From: Pseudoalteromonas sp. A601 | GTDB taxonomy: Bacteria; Pseudomonadota; Gammaproteobacteria; Enterobacterales; Alteromonadaceae | Assembly (NCBI RefSeq): GCF_002165575.1 | Contig: NZ_MXQF01000009.1 | Location: forward strand, 1-64,000 | Length of the DNA: 64,000 nucleotides | Direction of reading: 5' to 3' | Shown here: positions 47,257 to 56,655 of the stretch, in pieces | How the letters are laid out: each line of letters starts with the position of its first letter | Position numbering within the stretch: the stretch's first letter is position 1 | Notes under the pieces: model-generated | Seen by the model: the letters and a program-made list of their open reading frames with translations, nothing else | Told to the model about the DNA's origin: nothing | Database searches by the model: none | Program-made: the position numbers and the translations under genes

Positions 47257-47286
47257 AAAAAAAGCCGCTACAGTAATGTAGAAGCT
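47257..47286 (-). terminator. Terminator of the sodC-chaB transcript
   Basis: Read leftward, AGC-N2-CTACA and TGTAG-N2-GCT pair around TTAC, and a run of seven T follows. It lies 67 bases after the chaB stop. Confidence 0.75.
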
Positions 47287-47352
47287 ATTTTAAATTATTT
47301 AGGCTTTACTAACCTTTAATGGCAAAGCTTTTGCTCAACAGATCAACAATCG

Positions 47353-47586
47353 CTAGCTATTCGACTTCACCCAATTGCCCTGCTCATTTTTATGATAGCT
47401 GTTTTTAACCGCAGACCAAGCAACTTTATGTGCAGTTGTTTCACGGTCGTCATCGTTTTTTCTATCACTGGGATCCTCATAAGTGTCCCAAGCGCTATTA
47501 AAAGCCTCTTGATATATCTCTTGAGCATGCTTTGGCAAGTTACCTTTTACTGACTCAGGTAACTTGCTTGTATTTTGATAAGGCAT
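47353..47586 (-). CDS. chaB: ChaB family protein
   Basis: A 77-residue protein with the ChaB pattern: PYQNTSKLPESVKGNLPKHA at the start, YQEAFNSAWDTYEDPSDR, and AHKVAWSAVKNSYHKNEQGNW. ChaB is a putative regulator of the ChaA cation antiporter in E. coli; its activity is poorly known. GGAGG precedes the ATG. It lies 20 bases after sodC and probably shares its transcript. Confidence 0.9.
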   Translation of the reverse strand: MPYQNTSKLPESVKGNLPKHAQEIYQEAFNSAWDTYEDPSDRKNDDDRETTAHKVAWSAVKNSYHKNEQGNWVKSNS

Positions 47587-47606
47587 AAATGACCTCCGTA
47601 TTACTA

Positions 47607-48176
47607 TTACTTAATTACGCCACAAGCAACACGTTTACCGCCACCACCTAATGGCTTAGGCTCATCAGCATAATTGTCGCTTCCTTGGTGGATCATCACT
47701 GCATGTTGCTTAAGCTGCTCAAGCTTGAGCCTTGGCGCTAAAACAGGGGATTTAGCTTGTCCATTTTCATTAACAAATAACGCAGGTAAATCGCCTAAGT
47801 GACCGTTACTCCAAGGCTCATCGTGGTGTTCAGCGCTGTTTGGATCAAAATGCCCACCAGCAGCCCCAGCAGGAACAACTTTCCCATCTTTTTCCTTAGG
47901 CTCACAACTAGCAAATTGATGAACGTGAAAACCATGCTGCCCAGGAGTTAATCCTTTTAAATCGGGGGTAAAAGTAACACCGTGTTCATTTTCTGACAGC
48001 GTGATGATGCCTAATGATTGCCCCTGCCCGGCCTTGGTTGCCTGATACATTTCAACGTCAATATTCGCCAAGGCGCTATTTTGTAGACATACACTGGTAA
48101 ATAATACGGCACAAGCAGGTTTTAAAATACGTGCCATACTTTTTTTCATCATTGAATCAAACTGTAAGCTATTCAT
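47607..48176 (-). CDS. sodC: Periplasmic Cu/Zn superoxide dismutase
   Basis: A 189-residue enzyme with an export signal (cleavage near ALA-NIDVE). It has the copper ligands in HGFHVHQFASC, the zinc region GGHFDPNSAEHHDEP, HLGDLPALFV, and the C-terminal GGGGKRVACGVI with the disulfide Cys. It dismutates superoxide in the periplasm. The start at 48176 follows GAGGAG; MMKK nine codons later is possible. Upstream, about 380 bases to the next gene hold no gene. Confidence 0.95.
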   Translation of the reverse strand: MNSLQFDSMMKKSMARILKPACAVLFTSVCLQNSALANIDVEMYQATKAGQGQSLGIITLSENEHGVTFTPDLKGLTPGQHGFHVHQFASCEPKEKDGKVVPAGAAGGHFDPNSAEHHDEPWSNGHLGDLPALFVNENGQAKSPVLAPRLKLEQLKQHAVMIHQGSDNYADEPKPLGGGGKRVACGVIK

Positions 48177-48557
48177 TCTAATCTCCTCGTTTAGTAAAAA
48201 TTTGATAAAACACAACCGCTAACTTAAGCGACAGCTATGTACAAAGCTTCAATCTTCATACCAAACTGGAAAAATTACTAACTCAGCGACAAAAACACGG
48301 TAACACATTGATATAAAACTTTAAAATAAATTAACAAGCATGAATGTTAACTTTGTAGTTCTTAATTTTATAATAAATTACGCCGCAACTAAGGCATAAT
48401 TACAAAGAAATAGACAAGTTTACATATTTGATAAAAGTAGGATTTGCTAACAAATAAAATGCATAAACTTATGTGAATAAAATAAGTTGGTGAATCGGGC
48501 TTTTAATCATTTACAAAGTATTTCAAAGCCCGTTAATTTAGTTTGTATTAAAAATTT
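48177..48557. other. Gene-free stretch between sodC and the GGDEF remnant
   Basis: AT-rich DNA with the sodC promoter region at its left end. An inverted repeat (CGGGCTTT at 48496-48503 with AAAGCCCG at 48525-48532, loop 21) lies just after the GGDEF gene and may be its weak terminator. Nothing else is seen. Confidence 0.5.
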
Positions 48558-50395
48558 TTACGCAACAATGGTATTTCGGCCACTTTTTTTGGCTTCATAA
48601 AGATTAAGATCAGCACGTTTAGCTGCTTCTTCAGGGGTTTCAGTAGCATTGACTTCGACCACTCCCATGCTAACTGTTGCCTTAATATTCTTTGTAGTAT
48701 GAATTTGCTGCTCTATTGAACGTCTAATCCTTTGCGCAACTTCTAAAGCGTGTGGCAAAGACTGCCGTTCAAGCACAATTAAAAACTCTTCCCCACCTAC
48801 TCGGCCGACTTTATCCGACGAGCGTATCGAATGAGACAAAGTATTAACTATCGACTTTATCAACTCATCACCAACATCATGGCCATATTCATCGTTAACC
48901 GCTTTAAAGTGATCAATATCAATAGAGATGAGCGAACTTGCTTTACCTGTTTCTTTACCCTGACTAATTGCCCTTTTTTTCATATCTAAAATAGCACGTC
49001 GGTTTGCAATGCCCGTTAACTCATCTTTTAATGCTAATAGTTTGAAATGCTTTTTATGTTGAACTTGCTTGTAAGTGTATACAGTTAAAAATAAAAACAG
49101 TGCACACATAAAAGCTAAAGCCGTTCGCTGCCACAAAGATTTATCCAGCGCTAAATCCAAAAGTACTCCTTTAATTTCGGCTACTTCTTCTAATCTGGCT
49201 ATTTCTCTATTTTGCTGATTAAAATTAAACATTAATCGCTCTGATAATAAGACTCTATCAGCTACACTTTTCACTTGGCCATTTACTATTCGCAGCAATT
49301 GGTCTTGTGCATCTACTTGCTGCTTGTAGTTACCTAATTGCGCACTCAGCTGCGAAAAAAATGTAAGGTAGCGCTTAGTGAAACCCATTGGCCATGTTTG
49401 CTGCCTATCAAATTGAGTTAACATTTCATTTTTTCGTCTCGCAGCAGCAAGATCACCTGTAGCTAAAAGCCACTCGCCATGCGCTAATGCATGCAACTGC
49501 ATGATCCACTCACTACTAAATGAAAGTTGTTTTGCTTGATTAAAATAAAGCTTGGCCTTGTCAAATTCACTTAATTGTGTGTACAGCTCTGCAACTTTGA
49601 TTACTAAATATGCAAAAGCATCATCATCTTCAAATTTTCTAACAGGGTCAAAAATCGATAAGTAAAGAGGAATGGCTTTATTAATATCCCCTTTTTGTTC
49701 ATACGCATAAGCAATTTCGTCAGTGATTTTATACTGCTCTTGTACATTAAATACAGCTAACTCTGATTTAGCACGCTGTAATTGCTCAATCGCTAATCCA
49801 TAGTTAGCAAGCGCTAAATGTATACCTGCAATTTCACGAAGACTTAAAGCGCGTTCGTATGGGTTATTTGCTAGATCATAAGCCTGATAAGACGTTTGCG
49901 CTGCAGAAAATGCGAGCTCGTATCGCCCTTGCGCAACATATACACGGCTTAATACTTTATTTGCTAACCAATAACAGAGTACATATCGGCGCTACGGTTA
50001 TCAGATGTGAGAGCTAGTTCAGTAATCGGGGTTAACTTGGCTATTGTTTGTGTATATAACCCTTGACTGTAAAACTGTGAGCCCTCACACACATCAAGTG
50101 AGTACTGAAGTACTTTAGAGCCAGATCTATTGACCACCTGTGTAGCCTGCGTAAAAAAAGATTTAAATGTATACCGCTTATGCGCTGTATCAGTTTCGAG
50201 AAACCAACATTTAAAAGCCATAACGCGTGCATTATCCACACTATTGTCATAGGGCATACCTGCTTCAAGTGTATTTAATATAGTTTTGGACTCAATCGTT
50301 GTCGTATGACCATGATAAACTCGGTTTATCATTTCACTAACATCATTAGCAAGAAGGTTTGTTGAAAAAATTAAAAAGAAAAACATCCTGTACAT
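48558..50395 (-). pseudogene. TPR-GGDEF diguanylate cyclase with one frameshift
   Basis: The frame from 50395 starts with a signal peptide (FLIFSTNLLA) and stops at 49964. The next frame is open from 49991 to the end and carries on the same helical repeat protein (ELAFSAAQTSYQAYDLA and similar TPR-like units), a membrane segment (TALAFMCALFLFLTVYTY) and a GGDEF domain with GGEEF and an RSSD inhibitory site. The frameshift must lie between 49967 and 49991 and equals the loss of one base. The restored protein would be about 612 residues. A downstream ATG at 49502 could give a shorter product with the GGDEF. Confidence 0.85.
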
Positions 50396-50649
50396 ACCCT
50401 AAAATCCCTCAGGTTACTGCGCGACGCTTGTTATTTTATTTGCCGCTTTTAAAAATCCTAACAATTATTGCACTAAATCAAATTTAATAATAGCTAACCA
50501 ATAGTAAAGACTCAAAGAAACACGGACTTAATCAATCATTTTTCATTAGGTTTAGCCATGTTTAAAAGGTGGGTAAACGTAGCTAGTTTGCCAGTTGAAC
50601 CCCACCATACATAACCATTGGGGTTAACAATAAATATGGAACACAAACA

Positions 50650-51882
50650 TTACTTGGACCATGTAATTTCAGCTAGTTGATTGGTTGCTGTTTGATGAAT
50701 AATAAGCCCATTATTACCCATTCGCATGTGCCTTATTAAGCCAGAATAAACGCCCTCTTTACTGGGTATTTGCCAGCTTTGCATGGTTTCGCTTGCAAGG
50801 TCGAACCTAACTAAGGTTTCAGGTCGTTTTGCTGACTCGTTAAACCAAATAGCGTCATCAGCATATTCAATGGCATACGGGTGACTATCTTTGCCACTGG
50901 GGTTATCCCACTGGGTAATTTCACCATTTTTTGGATTATAACGACCAAGCTTCCCCATGCCGGAGTTCACATAAAAAATCATATCATTCGGCGTTATGGC
51001 AAGTCGCCGAGTATGAGTTTTCGCGCCAGGCAGTTTGATTTCGCTCAGCTGCATAGAGTTTTTATCAACTTTAATTAAACAGTTGCTGCCGTTGCATGAC
51101 ACCCAAGGCGTACCATTTGAATCAAGCTTTATTCCATAAGGACGAGAACCTTTGGTTGGTAAAGTAACAAGCTGTATGTCGCCATTTTTGGGGTCAAGTT
51201 TACCAATCATATTACTGTGTTGCAGGGTAAACCAAAACGTCCCAGCATCATCAAACACACCCGTATGCGGGTCGCGAGCTTTTACATCTGGCATTTTATA
51301 AACTTTAAATTGCTCTGTTGCCAAATCTAAATAGCCAACGGTGCCATTTTTATTACCTAAAAACCAAGGCGTCTGGTTTTTATCAAGTGAGACACTGTGC
51401 GCATAGGTGCCGCTTGGCAAGGTGTATTCTTTCATATCACCCGTTTTAGGATTTAAACGGCCAAGGATGTTTCCCCATTGCCCAACCCACCAAATAATGC
51501 CGTTTTTACCTTGTACTGGGTCTCGCGCACGTTGGCCAAGTGTTGGCACTTGCCAATATTTAAAGTTTAACTTGAGCTCTCCATCAACTACCTTTGAGTC
51601 ACGCTTAGCGTTAACTGGATAATGTTCTGCTAAATAAGCACTTATGTCTTGAGTTAATTGCGTGTCTGAGCCAGTATCAACCATGTAGCTAATAAGCGTT
51701 TTCCAATGTTCTTGACTATAACCCGCACTGCGATCGAGATTCTTAAGGCTATGGCAACTACTGCATAACTGTTCAACTAATTGCTTCGTCTCTTTGGCCA
51801 AAACAGATACTGGTGAAATTAATACTCCTGATACGGCCATTACAGCTACATATTTATTAACTACAGATTTATCCCTACTCAT
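50650..51882 (-). CDS. Secreted heme-c / virginiamycin-B-lyase-like beta-propeller protein
   Basis: A 410-residue exported protein (signal to about VLA-KE). A short cytochrome-like N-terminal domain has one CxxCH heme motif (LCSSCHSL) near residue 40. From about residue 105 it is a Vgb/streptogramin-lyase-like propeller with repeated blades such as GKLDPKNGDIQLVTLP and GRYNPKNGEITQWDNP. Propellers of this type often have no lyase activity; a periplasmic redox enzyme is one option. Single gene. Confidence 0.82.
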   Translation of the reverse strand: MSRDKSVVNKYVAVMAVSGVLISPVSVLAKETKQLVEQLCSSCHSLKNLDRSAGYSQEHWKTLISYMVDTGSDTQLTQDISAYLAEHYPVNAKRDSKVVDGELKLNFKYWQVPTLGQRARDPVQGKNGIIWWVGQWGNILGRLNPKTGDMKEYTLPSGTYAHSVSLDKNQTPWFLGNKNGTVGYLDLATEQFKVYKMPDVKARDPHTGVFDDAGTFWFTLQHSNMIGKLDPKNGDIQLVTLPTKGSRPYGIKLDSNGTPWVSCNGSNCLIKVDKNSMQLSEIKLPGAKTHTRRLAITPNDMIFYVNSGMGKLGRYNPKNGEITQWDNPSGKDSHPYAIEYADDAIWFNESAKRPETLVRFDLASETMQSWQIPSKEGVYSGLIRHMRMGNNGLIIHQTATNQLAEITWSK

Positions 51883-52107
51883 AACGCCCCCTTACTTTTT
51901 TATCATTAAAGCATAGGGTAAAAACACTTACCATCAATGTTTATTTTGCAATAATTACCGAGCTTTAGCGCCAATATTAAAAATAGTTTATCGTCAAACT
52001 AAACCTCATTCTATAAAAACCTTACCGCCACATTGCTGGCTGCCAACAAGCTCAGGTATAATCACTTTTTCAGGCTTTATTTTCAGCCATCTAATTTGGA
52101 TTACACA

Positions 52108-52416
52108 ATGAAAAAACTCTCTGCCGTGCAAATCAAGCAACAAGCACTTGTACTGAATGTTGCCGACACAATAGAAGAACAAGGTCGCAATGAACTAAAA
52201 GGTATGTTGCAATGCTGGTTTGATGTGGAATATCACTTATTTCCTGGCTCACTACTAATGTGTTTTCAATTTGAGGATGAACAAGCACTAGCGGCAGCAG
52301 AACCAGAACTTTTAAAGTGGCAAAAACGCTTAAGTGGTGCAATGCTTAAAAAAGGGGTTATCTTAAAAGATATGCGCAAGCATTTAGTGTTCACCCTTAA
52401 AGGGCCTGATGATTGA
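52108..52416 (+). CDS. Hypothetical conserved-looking 102-residue protein
   Basis: A soluble protein starting MKKLSAVQIKQQALVLNVAD, with Trp-rich FDVEYHLFPGSLLMCFQFED and a basic C-terminal half. I do not recognise the family. The ATG at 52108 has GGA upstream; the ATG at 52033 adds a segment with no coding character. Single gene, convergent with acpH. Confidence 0.65.
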   Translation: MKKLSAVQIKQQALVLNVADTIEEQGRNELKGMLQCWFDVEYHLFPGSLLMCFQFEDEQALAAAEPELLKWQKRLSGAMLKKGVILKDMRKHLVFTLKGPDD

Positions 52417-52493
52417 TTTATTAAGTAACGAGAAACGGATTACGAGCTTCAAAATTTGCGGCTGGTTACTCTACTCTCGTAACTACTGAAAGC

Positions 52494-53081
52494 TTAGAGC
52501 TCTTCAATCCCCTGCTGTCTCACATGCTCAATAAGTTCTGGAAAAAACGCTAAAAATAGCGCATCTAACTCACGGTAATTACGCTTGATATCCTCCACCG
52601 CACCAGTAAACTCATTAATAAAGCGAATGCGCTTTGCTATATTATCAAGTGCAACTCCTACTCCTTCGAGAGTTTCGTATTCTTTAAACCAATCATCTTC
52701 AGTCAAACTCGTTATAACGCGCTGCATTTTACAAGGCATAACAGGCATACGCTGATGTAAAAAACCAAAGCTCGTATGTTTAAAGTCAGTTAATCGCTGA
52801 TGTTCAAAGGTTTGCCAATGCTTAATTAGAAAATGATCAAATAACACATCTATCGCCACGCCCGAAAAGCGCCTTCGTTGTGGTGAAAAATACACCTTAG
52901 CGTCTTTAACTAAAGGGTGAGCATCGGTAAACTTATCAACCAAATAATGGTTATTTAGCGCATTTACAACTGATAAAGGGAGATTTTCAGTATATTTACG
53001 ACCACCAAAATCCCCGAGTAAATTACCAAAATGCGAATCAGCCGTAGGTTTTGCCAAATAAAGATGAGCTAAATAATTCAA
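52494..53081 (-). CDS. acpH: ACP phosphodiesterase (acyl carrier protein hydrolase)
   Basis: A 195-residue HD-type phosphodiesterase that removes the phosphopantetheine arm from acyl carrier protein. NYLAHLYLAKPTADSHFGNLLGDF and the D-H pairs (VDKFTDAHPLV, IDVLFDHFLIKHW) match E. coli AcpH. The family begins at NYLAHL, which here follows a TTG codon with AAGGAA upstream, so I use TTG at 53081. The ATG at 53138 would add a hydrophobic, non-family stretch. Confidence 0.88.
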   Translation of the reverse strand: MNYLAHLYLAKPTADSHFGNLLGDFGGRKYTENLPLSVVNALNNHYLVDKFTDAHPLVKDAKVYFSPQRRRFSGVAIDVLFDHFLIKHWQTFEHQRLTDFKHTSFGFLHQRMPVMPCKMQRVITSLTEDDWFKEYETLEGVGVALDNIAKRIRFINEFTGAVEDIKRNYRELDALFLAFFPELIEHVRQQGIEEL

Positions 53082-53188
53082 CGTATTCCTTAAGTTATTT
53101 ATACAGGCTAATAGCCACAGAAAATTAAAAAACAACAAAATATAAGTGTACGAAAAATAAAGTTACAACCGCCAACCTTTTTAGATAA

Positions 53189-54319
53189 TCAACAAGACCC
53201 TACATTCGCATTATTATAATTGTCGCTTTGTTTTCTATACTCATTAGGAATATCGCCCACAATGCTTTTAAATACCCGATTAAACGTTGCGAGAGACGAA
53301 AAGCCACTCTCAAGTGCAATGCTCAAAATACTCCATTCTTTAGCTTGCTCACTTGCTAATAACCCTTTCGCATAATTTACACGGTATTGATTAATAAACA
53401 GATTAAAGTTAGCAACCTTATAATGATATCGAATCGCTCGGCTAATTTTATATTCAGGCATCATCAGCGCTTGCGCAAAATCTGAAATTTTAAGGTTCGT
53501 TTGTAAGAATAATTGCTGTTCATTTATGAGTTCAGAAATACCAGCTATCAACTCAGGTGGTACTTGCTCTTGATGAAGAGTGCTTTTGCTAAGATGTTTT
53601 ACTTCATCACTATCAAACCCAACCTCATCATTCTGAGGTAGCGTTTGCTTGTTGGCGATACTTGCTTGTAGGGTCATAACTGTGTGCATTGCAAATACAA
53701 TTAACAGTGCAGAAGAAGTGATAATTAGCGGGTTATATAGCTCAATCTCCGCTGGGCTAAATATAAATACAGGTAATATACTGGCATTAAAAACCGCTAA
53801 AAAGTACGCACTTGCAAAAATCACTGATTGCACTTTTTGAGCGTGTGTTTTGCTATTAAAACCTCTCAGCGACTCCCAAAAAGAAAGCACTAAAATGCAC
53901 GATGAAAGTAAACCTGTTATTTCATTCATGCCTTGTTTTAATCGCCACATTATATGACTGCTAGAAAGTGGTTGCGGGTCAAGGCTAACTAAATAGTGCC
54001 ATGTTTGATTAAACATGATCAAAAGCGCGATGGTGCTAGCAACTGCCACATGCCTGCGTGAAATAGGGTTATGCTCACGAAATAAGGCCCGTGAAATTAA
54101 CCACGAAACATTACACGTTGCGCAAGTAAACAAACCAATAAAGTATTGATACTCACCCAAGCGTGGAGCACTAATTTTTTGCGCCCCTACCATACACAGC
54201 GAGCCACAAAATATGGCAAATAAATAATGAACAAGCTGCTTATCTTTTTTAAGCCCATTTAAAAGCATCAAGCTCATACAAACAAAAATAAGCATAAAAT
54301 AAGGAGACGTATTTTGCAT
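53189..54319 (-). CDS. Membrane-anchored AraC-family regulator
   Basis: A 376-residue protein. About seven N-terminal membrane helices (1-220) are followed by a linker and a C-terminal AraC HTH pair (FAQALMMPEYKISRAIRYHY and ILSIALESGFSSLATFNRVF). Membrane-embedded AraC proteins of this kind sense envelope or extracellular signals. It is divergent from the DUF2306 gene and may regulate it; the 221-base region between them shows no clear operator. Confidence 0.9.
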   Translation of the reverse strand: MQNTSPYFMLIFVCMSLMLLNGLKKDKQLVHYLFAIFCGSLCMVGAQKISAPRLGEYQYFIGLFTCATCNVSWLISRALFREHNPISRRHVAVASTIALLIMFNQTWHYLVSLDPQPLSSSHIMWRLKQGMNEITGLLSSCILVLSFWESLRGFNSKTHAQKVQSVIFASAYFLAVFNASILPVFIFSPAEIELYNPLIITSSALLIVFAMHTVMTLQASIANKQTLPQNDEVGFDSDEVKHLSKSTLHQEQVPPELIAGISELINEQQLFLQTNLKISDFAQALMMPEYKISRAIRYHYKVANFNLFINQYRVNYAKGLLASEQAKEWSILSIALESGFSSLATFNRVFKSIVGDIPNEYRKQSDNYNNANVGSC

Positions 54320-54540
54320 AACAGTGCACTTTTACCTGATGTATAAACTTGCCTAGCCACCATAGTACAAAGTTACTTTTCAGTTAGCAAAAAGACTTTG
54401 TGAGGGAATGTGTCTGTATAAATTAATTAATGTCAAAAATCCACAATATATCATTGCTCAAATTTCAAATTTGATAAGAAACCGCCCTTCAAGCCCTTTA
54501 TATTTGCGTTATTCGTTTAATTCAGAAAAAGAAAACATCA

Positions 54541-55344
54541 ATGCATAAAATTAAATTAAACCCAAGTACATTGCTTAATAATAGTAAAAAAATATGGTTT
54601 ACGTGCCTGCTGATAGCACAAATCTGCTTTGTGACTTACCTCTCATTGGGATACGGGCTTACGGGCGTCACTACAGGAATCTCTGGTTGGAGTCGTCTAA
54701 ATAGCACCGCCTATGTTGCTAACGACGCAACTGGAAACTTTATGTATGCGCTACATGTATTATTAGCCATCGTGATGATAATAGGCGGCAGCTTACAACT
54801 AATACCCTCTATACGAACAAAGCACCCTCGCTTTCATCGCTATAACGGCCGTATTTTTGTGTTGCTCGCCTGTACCATCTCTGTAGCAGGTATCTACCTT
54901 ATGATAGCCAGAGGAACCGTTGGCAACACATTAATGCAAGGATTAACTATATTTGGTGGTTGCGTGGTCATTTTATCAAGTATATTAGCAATAATAGCCG
55001 CCAAAAATCGTAATATTAGCCTTCATAAAATATGGGCAATACGCTTATACCTCGCAGCAAATGGGGTATTATTTTTTCGCTTGATGATTTTTGCTTGGTT
55101 CTTAATATTTGGTACTTTAGGAGTCGATACCACCACGTTTACCGGCCCAACGGTGTTAGCTATAAGTATTTGCTCATATGTGCTCCCTTTGCTTATTGCT
55201 GAGCTGGTAAGGTATGCAGAAGATACCACGAATAAAGTTATTACACTTGCCACTGCAAGCTTAATGGTATTGATCGCCATTGTATTTTTAGTGGGTTTAT
55301 TTGGGGTCGTGTTAGCCAACTGGTACCCTGCAGTGATTAACTAA
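54541..55344 (+). CDS. DUF2306 integral membrane protein
   Basis: A 267-residue protein with seven or eight helices. Conserved features of DUF2306 are HVLLAIVMIIGGSLQLIPSI, the charged RTKHPRFHRYNGRIF motif and NISLHKIWAIRLYLAANGVL, with His residues that could bind heme or metal. Function unknown. Divergent from an AraC-type membrane regulator. Confidence 0.85.
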   Translation: MHKIKLNPSTLLNNSKKIWFTCLLIAQICFVTYLSLGYGLTGVTTGISGWSRLNSTAYVANDATGNFMYALHVLLAIVMIIGGSLQLIPSIRTKHPRFHRYNGRIFVLLACTISVAGIYLMIARGTVGNTLMQGLTIFGGCVVILSSILAIIAAKNRNISLHKIWAIRLYLAANGVLFFRLMIFAWFLIFGTLGVDTTTFTGPTVLAISICSYVLPLLIAELVRYAEDTTNKVITLATASLMVLIAIVFLVGLFGVVLANWYPAVIN

Positions 55345-55372
55345 TAAGTACTTTATTAGGATCTCTTAAAGC

Positions 55373-55392
55373 CCCCCCTTATAAAAGGGGGG
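55373..55392. terminator. Hairpin between DUF2306 and YdjM-like genes
   Basis: CCCCCCTT and AAGGGGGG form an 8-base stem around ATAA, between two convergent genes, with little T tract. Confidence 0.65.
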
Positions 55393-55414
55393 AAACTAGA
55401 TTTAGGTCGCCTTA

Positions 55415-56434
55415 TCAGTGAATAGCTTTAGTTGATAAATCAACACTAGGATCTGTAATACGCGAATAAATGAACCCGAGCTTATCTAGTGGAAGCCTAT
55501 TATTCAGCCTTTGGTAACCCCCGGTAACCCACTGCTGGTTACGTTGCTGTGCAACCACAAACGAGAATACATAATAACTTTCTTGGCCCATTCTTAAGTC
55601 ACTCATTATCAACTTTTCATCTTGTTGATACACACCGTAAAGGCCTTTGGTAAAATTTTGCAATAATGTGATGGGCTTTTCTGTATCAAGCTGAGTTAAT
55701 AATGTATTTGTTGTCGGGTAAAAATCTATATTAACGTTTTCTATTGCATCAAATACCGATGCATAAACCTCATAATGACCTTGTTCAGTTACCGCGACTG
55801 CTCGCCAAAGTAACGTATTTAAGGGCGTAGGCGTACTTTCATAATGGGTAAATTCGATATTTTTATTGTTCAGCGCCAGATGAATCTTCTCATTGATATG
55901 CCACTTTGCAACTAAGCTCCAGATTAAATAAAACGAACTGAGAATCAACGCGCAGCTATTAATGTACTGCGCATAGAGCTTAAAACGCTCAAAACACAAT
56001 ATGATCGTTGAGACTATCAATGGCACAGTGTACGCGGGGTCAATAATAAACATACTCGAAATGCCAAATGGGTATGTCGAAAGCGGCCACAGTAACTGTG
56101 TGCCGTACACTGTAAAACTATCAAGTAAGACGTGAGTACTCAAAATTAAAAAAATGGCCACAGACCATCTGGTACACGAAACACTTTTAGCCCAATTCAT
56201 TTTAAGCATTAGCCAGGCAAATAAAGGGCTAAGTAAAAGCTGCATCAATAGAGAATGACTAAAGCTGCGGTGATAAACAAAGTTTTCAATCTCGGAGCCG
56301 TAATTTATCAAAACATCTAAATCAGGCAAGGTGCCAAACGTCGCACCAACCAGTAATGATTTTCGACCAAGCTTATTGCCTAATACTGAATAAGCAACTG
56401 CGCTGCCAAGTACAACCTGTGTCAGTGAATCCAA
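55415..56434 (-). CDS. YdjM-like inner-membrane metal-dependent hydrolase (DUF457)
   Basis: A 339-residue protein with the opening MDSLTQVVLGSAVAYSVLGN, TLPDLDVLI, and the His motif HRSFSHSLL, the YdjM/LexA-regulated membrane hydrolase pattern. Five membrane segments are followed by a soluble C-terminal domain of about 150 residues. The catalytic role is inferred from the family; the substrate is unknown. Confidence 0.88.
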   Translation of the reverse strand: MDSLTQVVLGSAVAYSVLGNKLGRKSLLVGATFGTLPDLDVLINYGSEIENFVYHRSFSHSLLMQLLLSPLFAWLMLKMNWAKSVSCTRWSVAIFLILSTHVLLDSFTVYGTQLLWPLSTYPFGISSMFIIDPAYTVPLIVSTIILCFERFKLYAQYINSCALILSSFYLIWSLVAKWHINEKIHLALNNKNIEFTHYESTPTPLNTLLWRAVAVTEQGHYEVYASVFDAIENVNIDFYPTTNTLLTQLDTEKPITLLQNFTKGLYGVYQQDEKLIMSDLRMGQESYYVFSFVVAQQRNQQWVTGGYQRLNNRLPLDKLGFIYSRITDPSVDLSTKAIH

Positions 56435-56655
56435 TGAAAACCCCTTATAAAATAGCTTAACCGCGAGACTATGTTGTACTGCTTTATCATCGATGTCGAT
56501 CTCAATGAATAATTAGTTTGTAATTAGTCCCAACTGAAAAAGCCAGCGCATTTACAACGTTAATTTGATACCCTAATTTAAACATAAAATACTCAAAACT
56601 AACGTCATACACCACTGTTTTATAAAATACTAACTTGCTAATAATGAGAAAAAAC

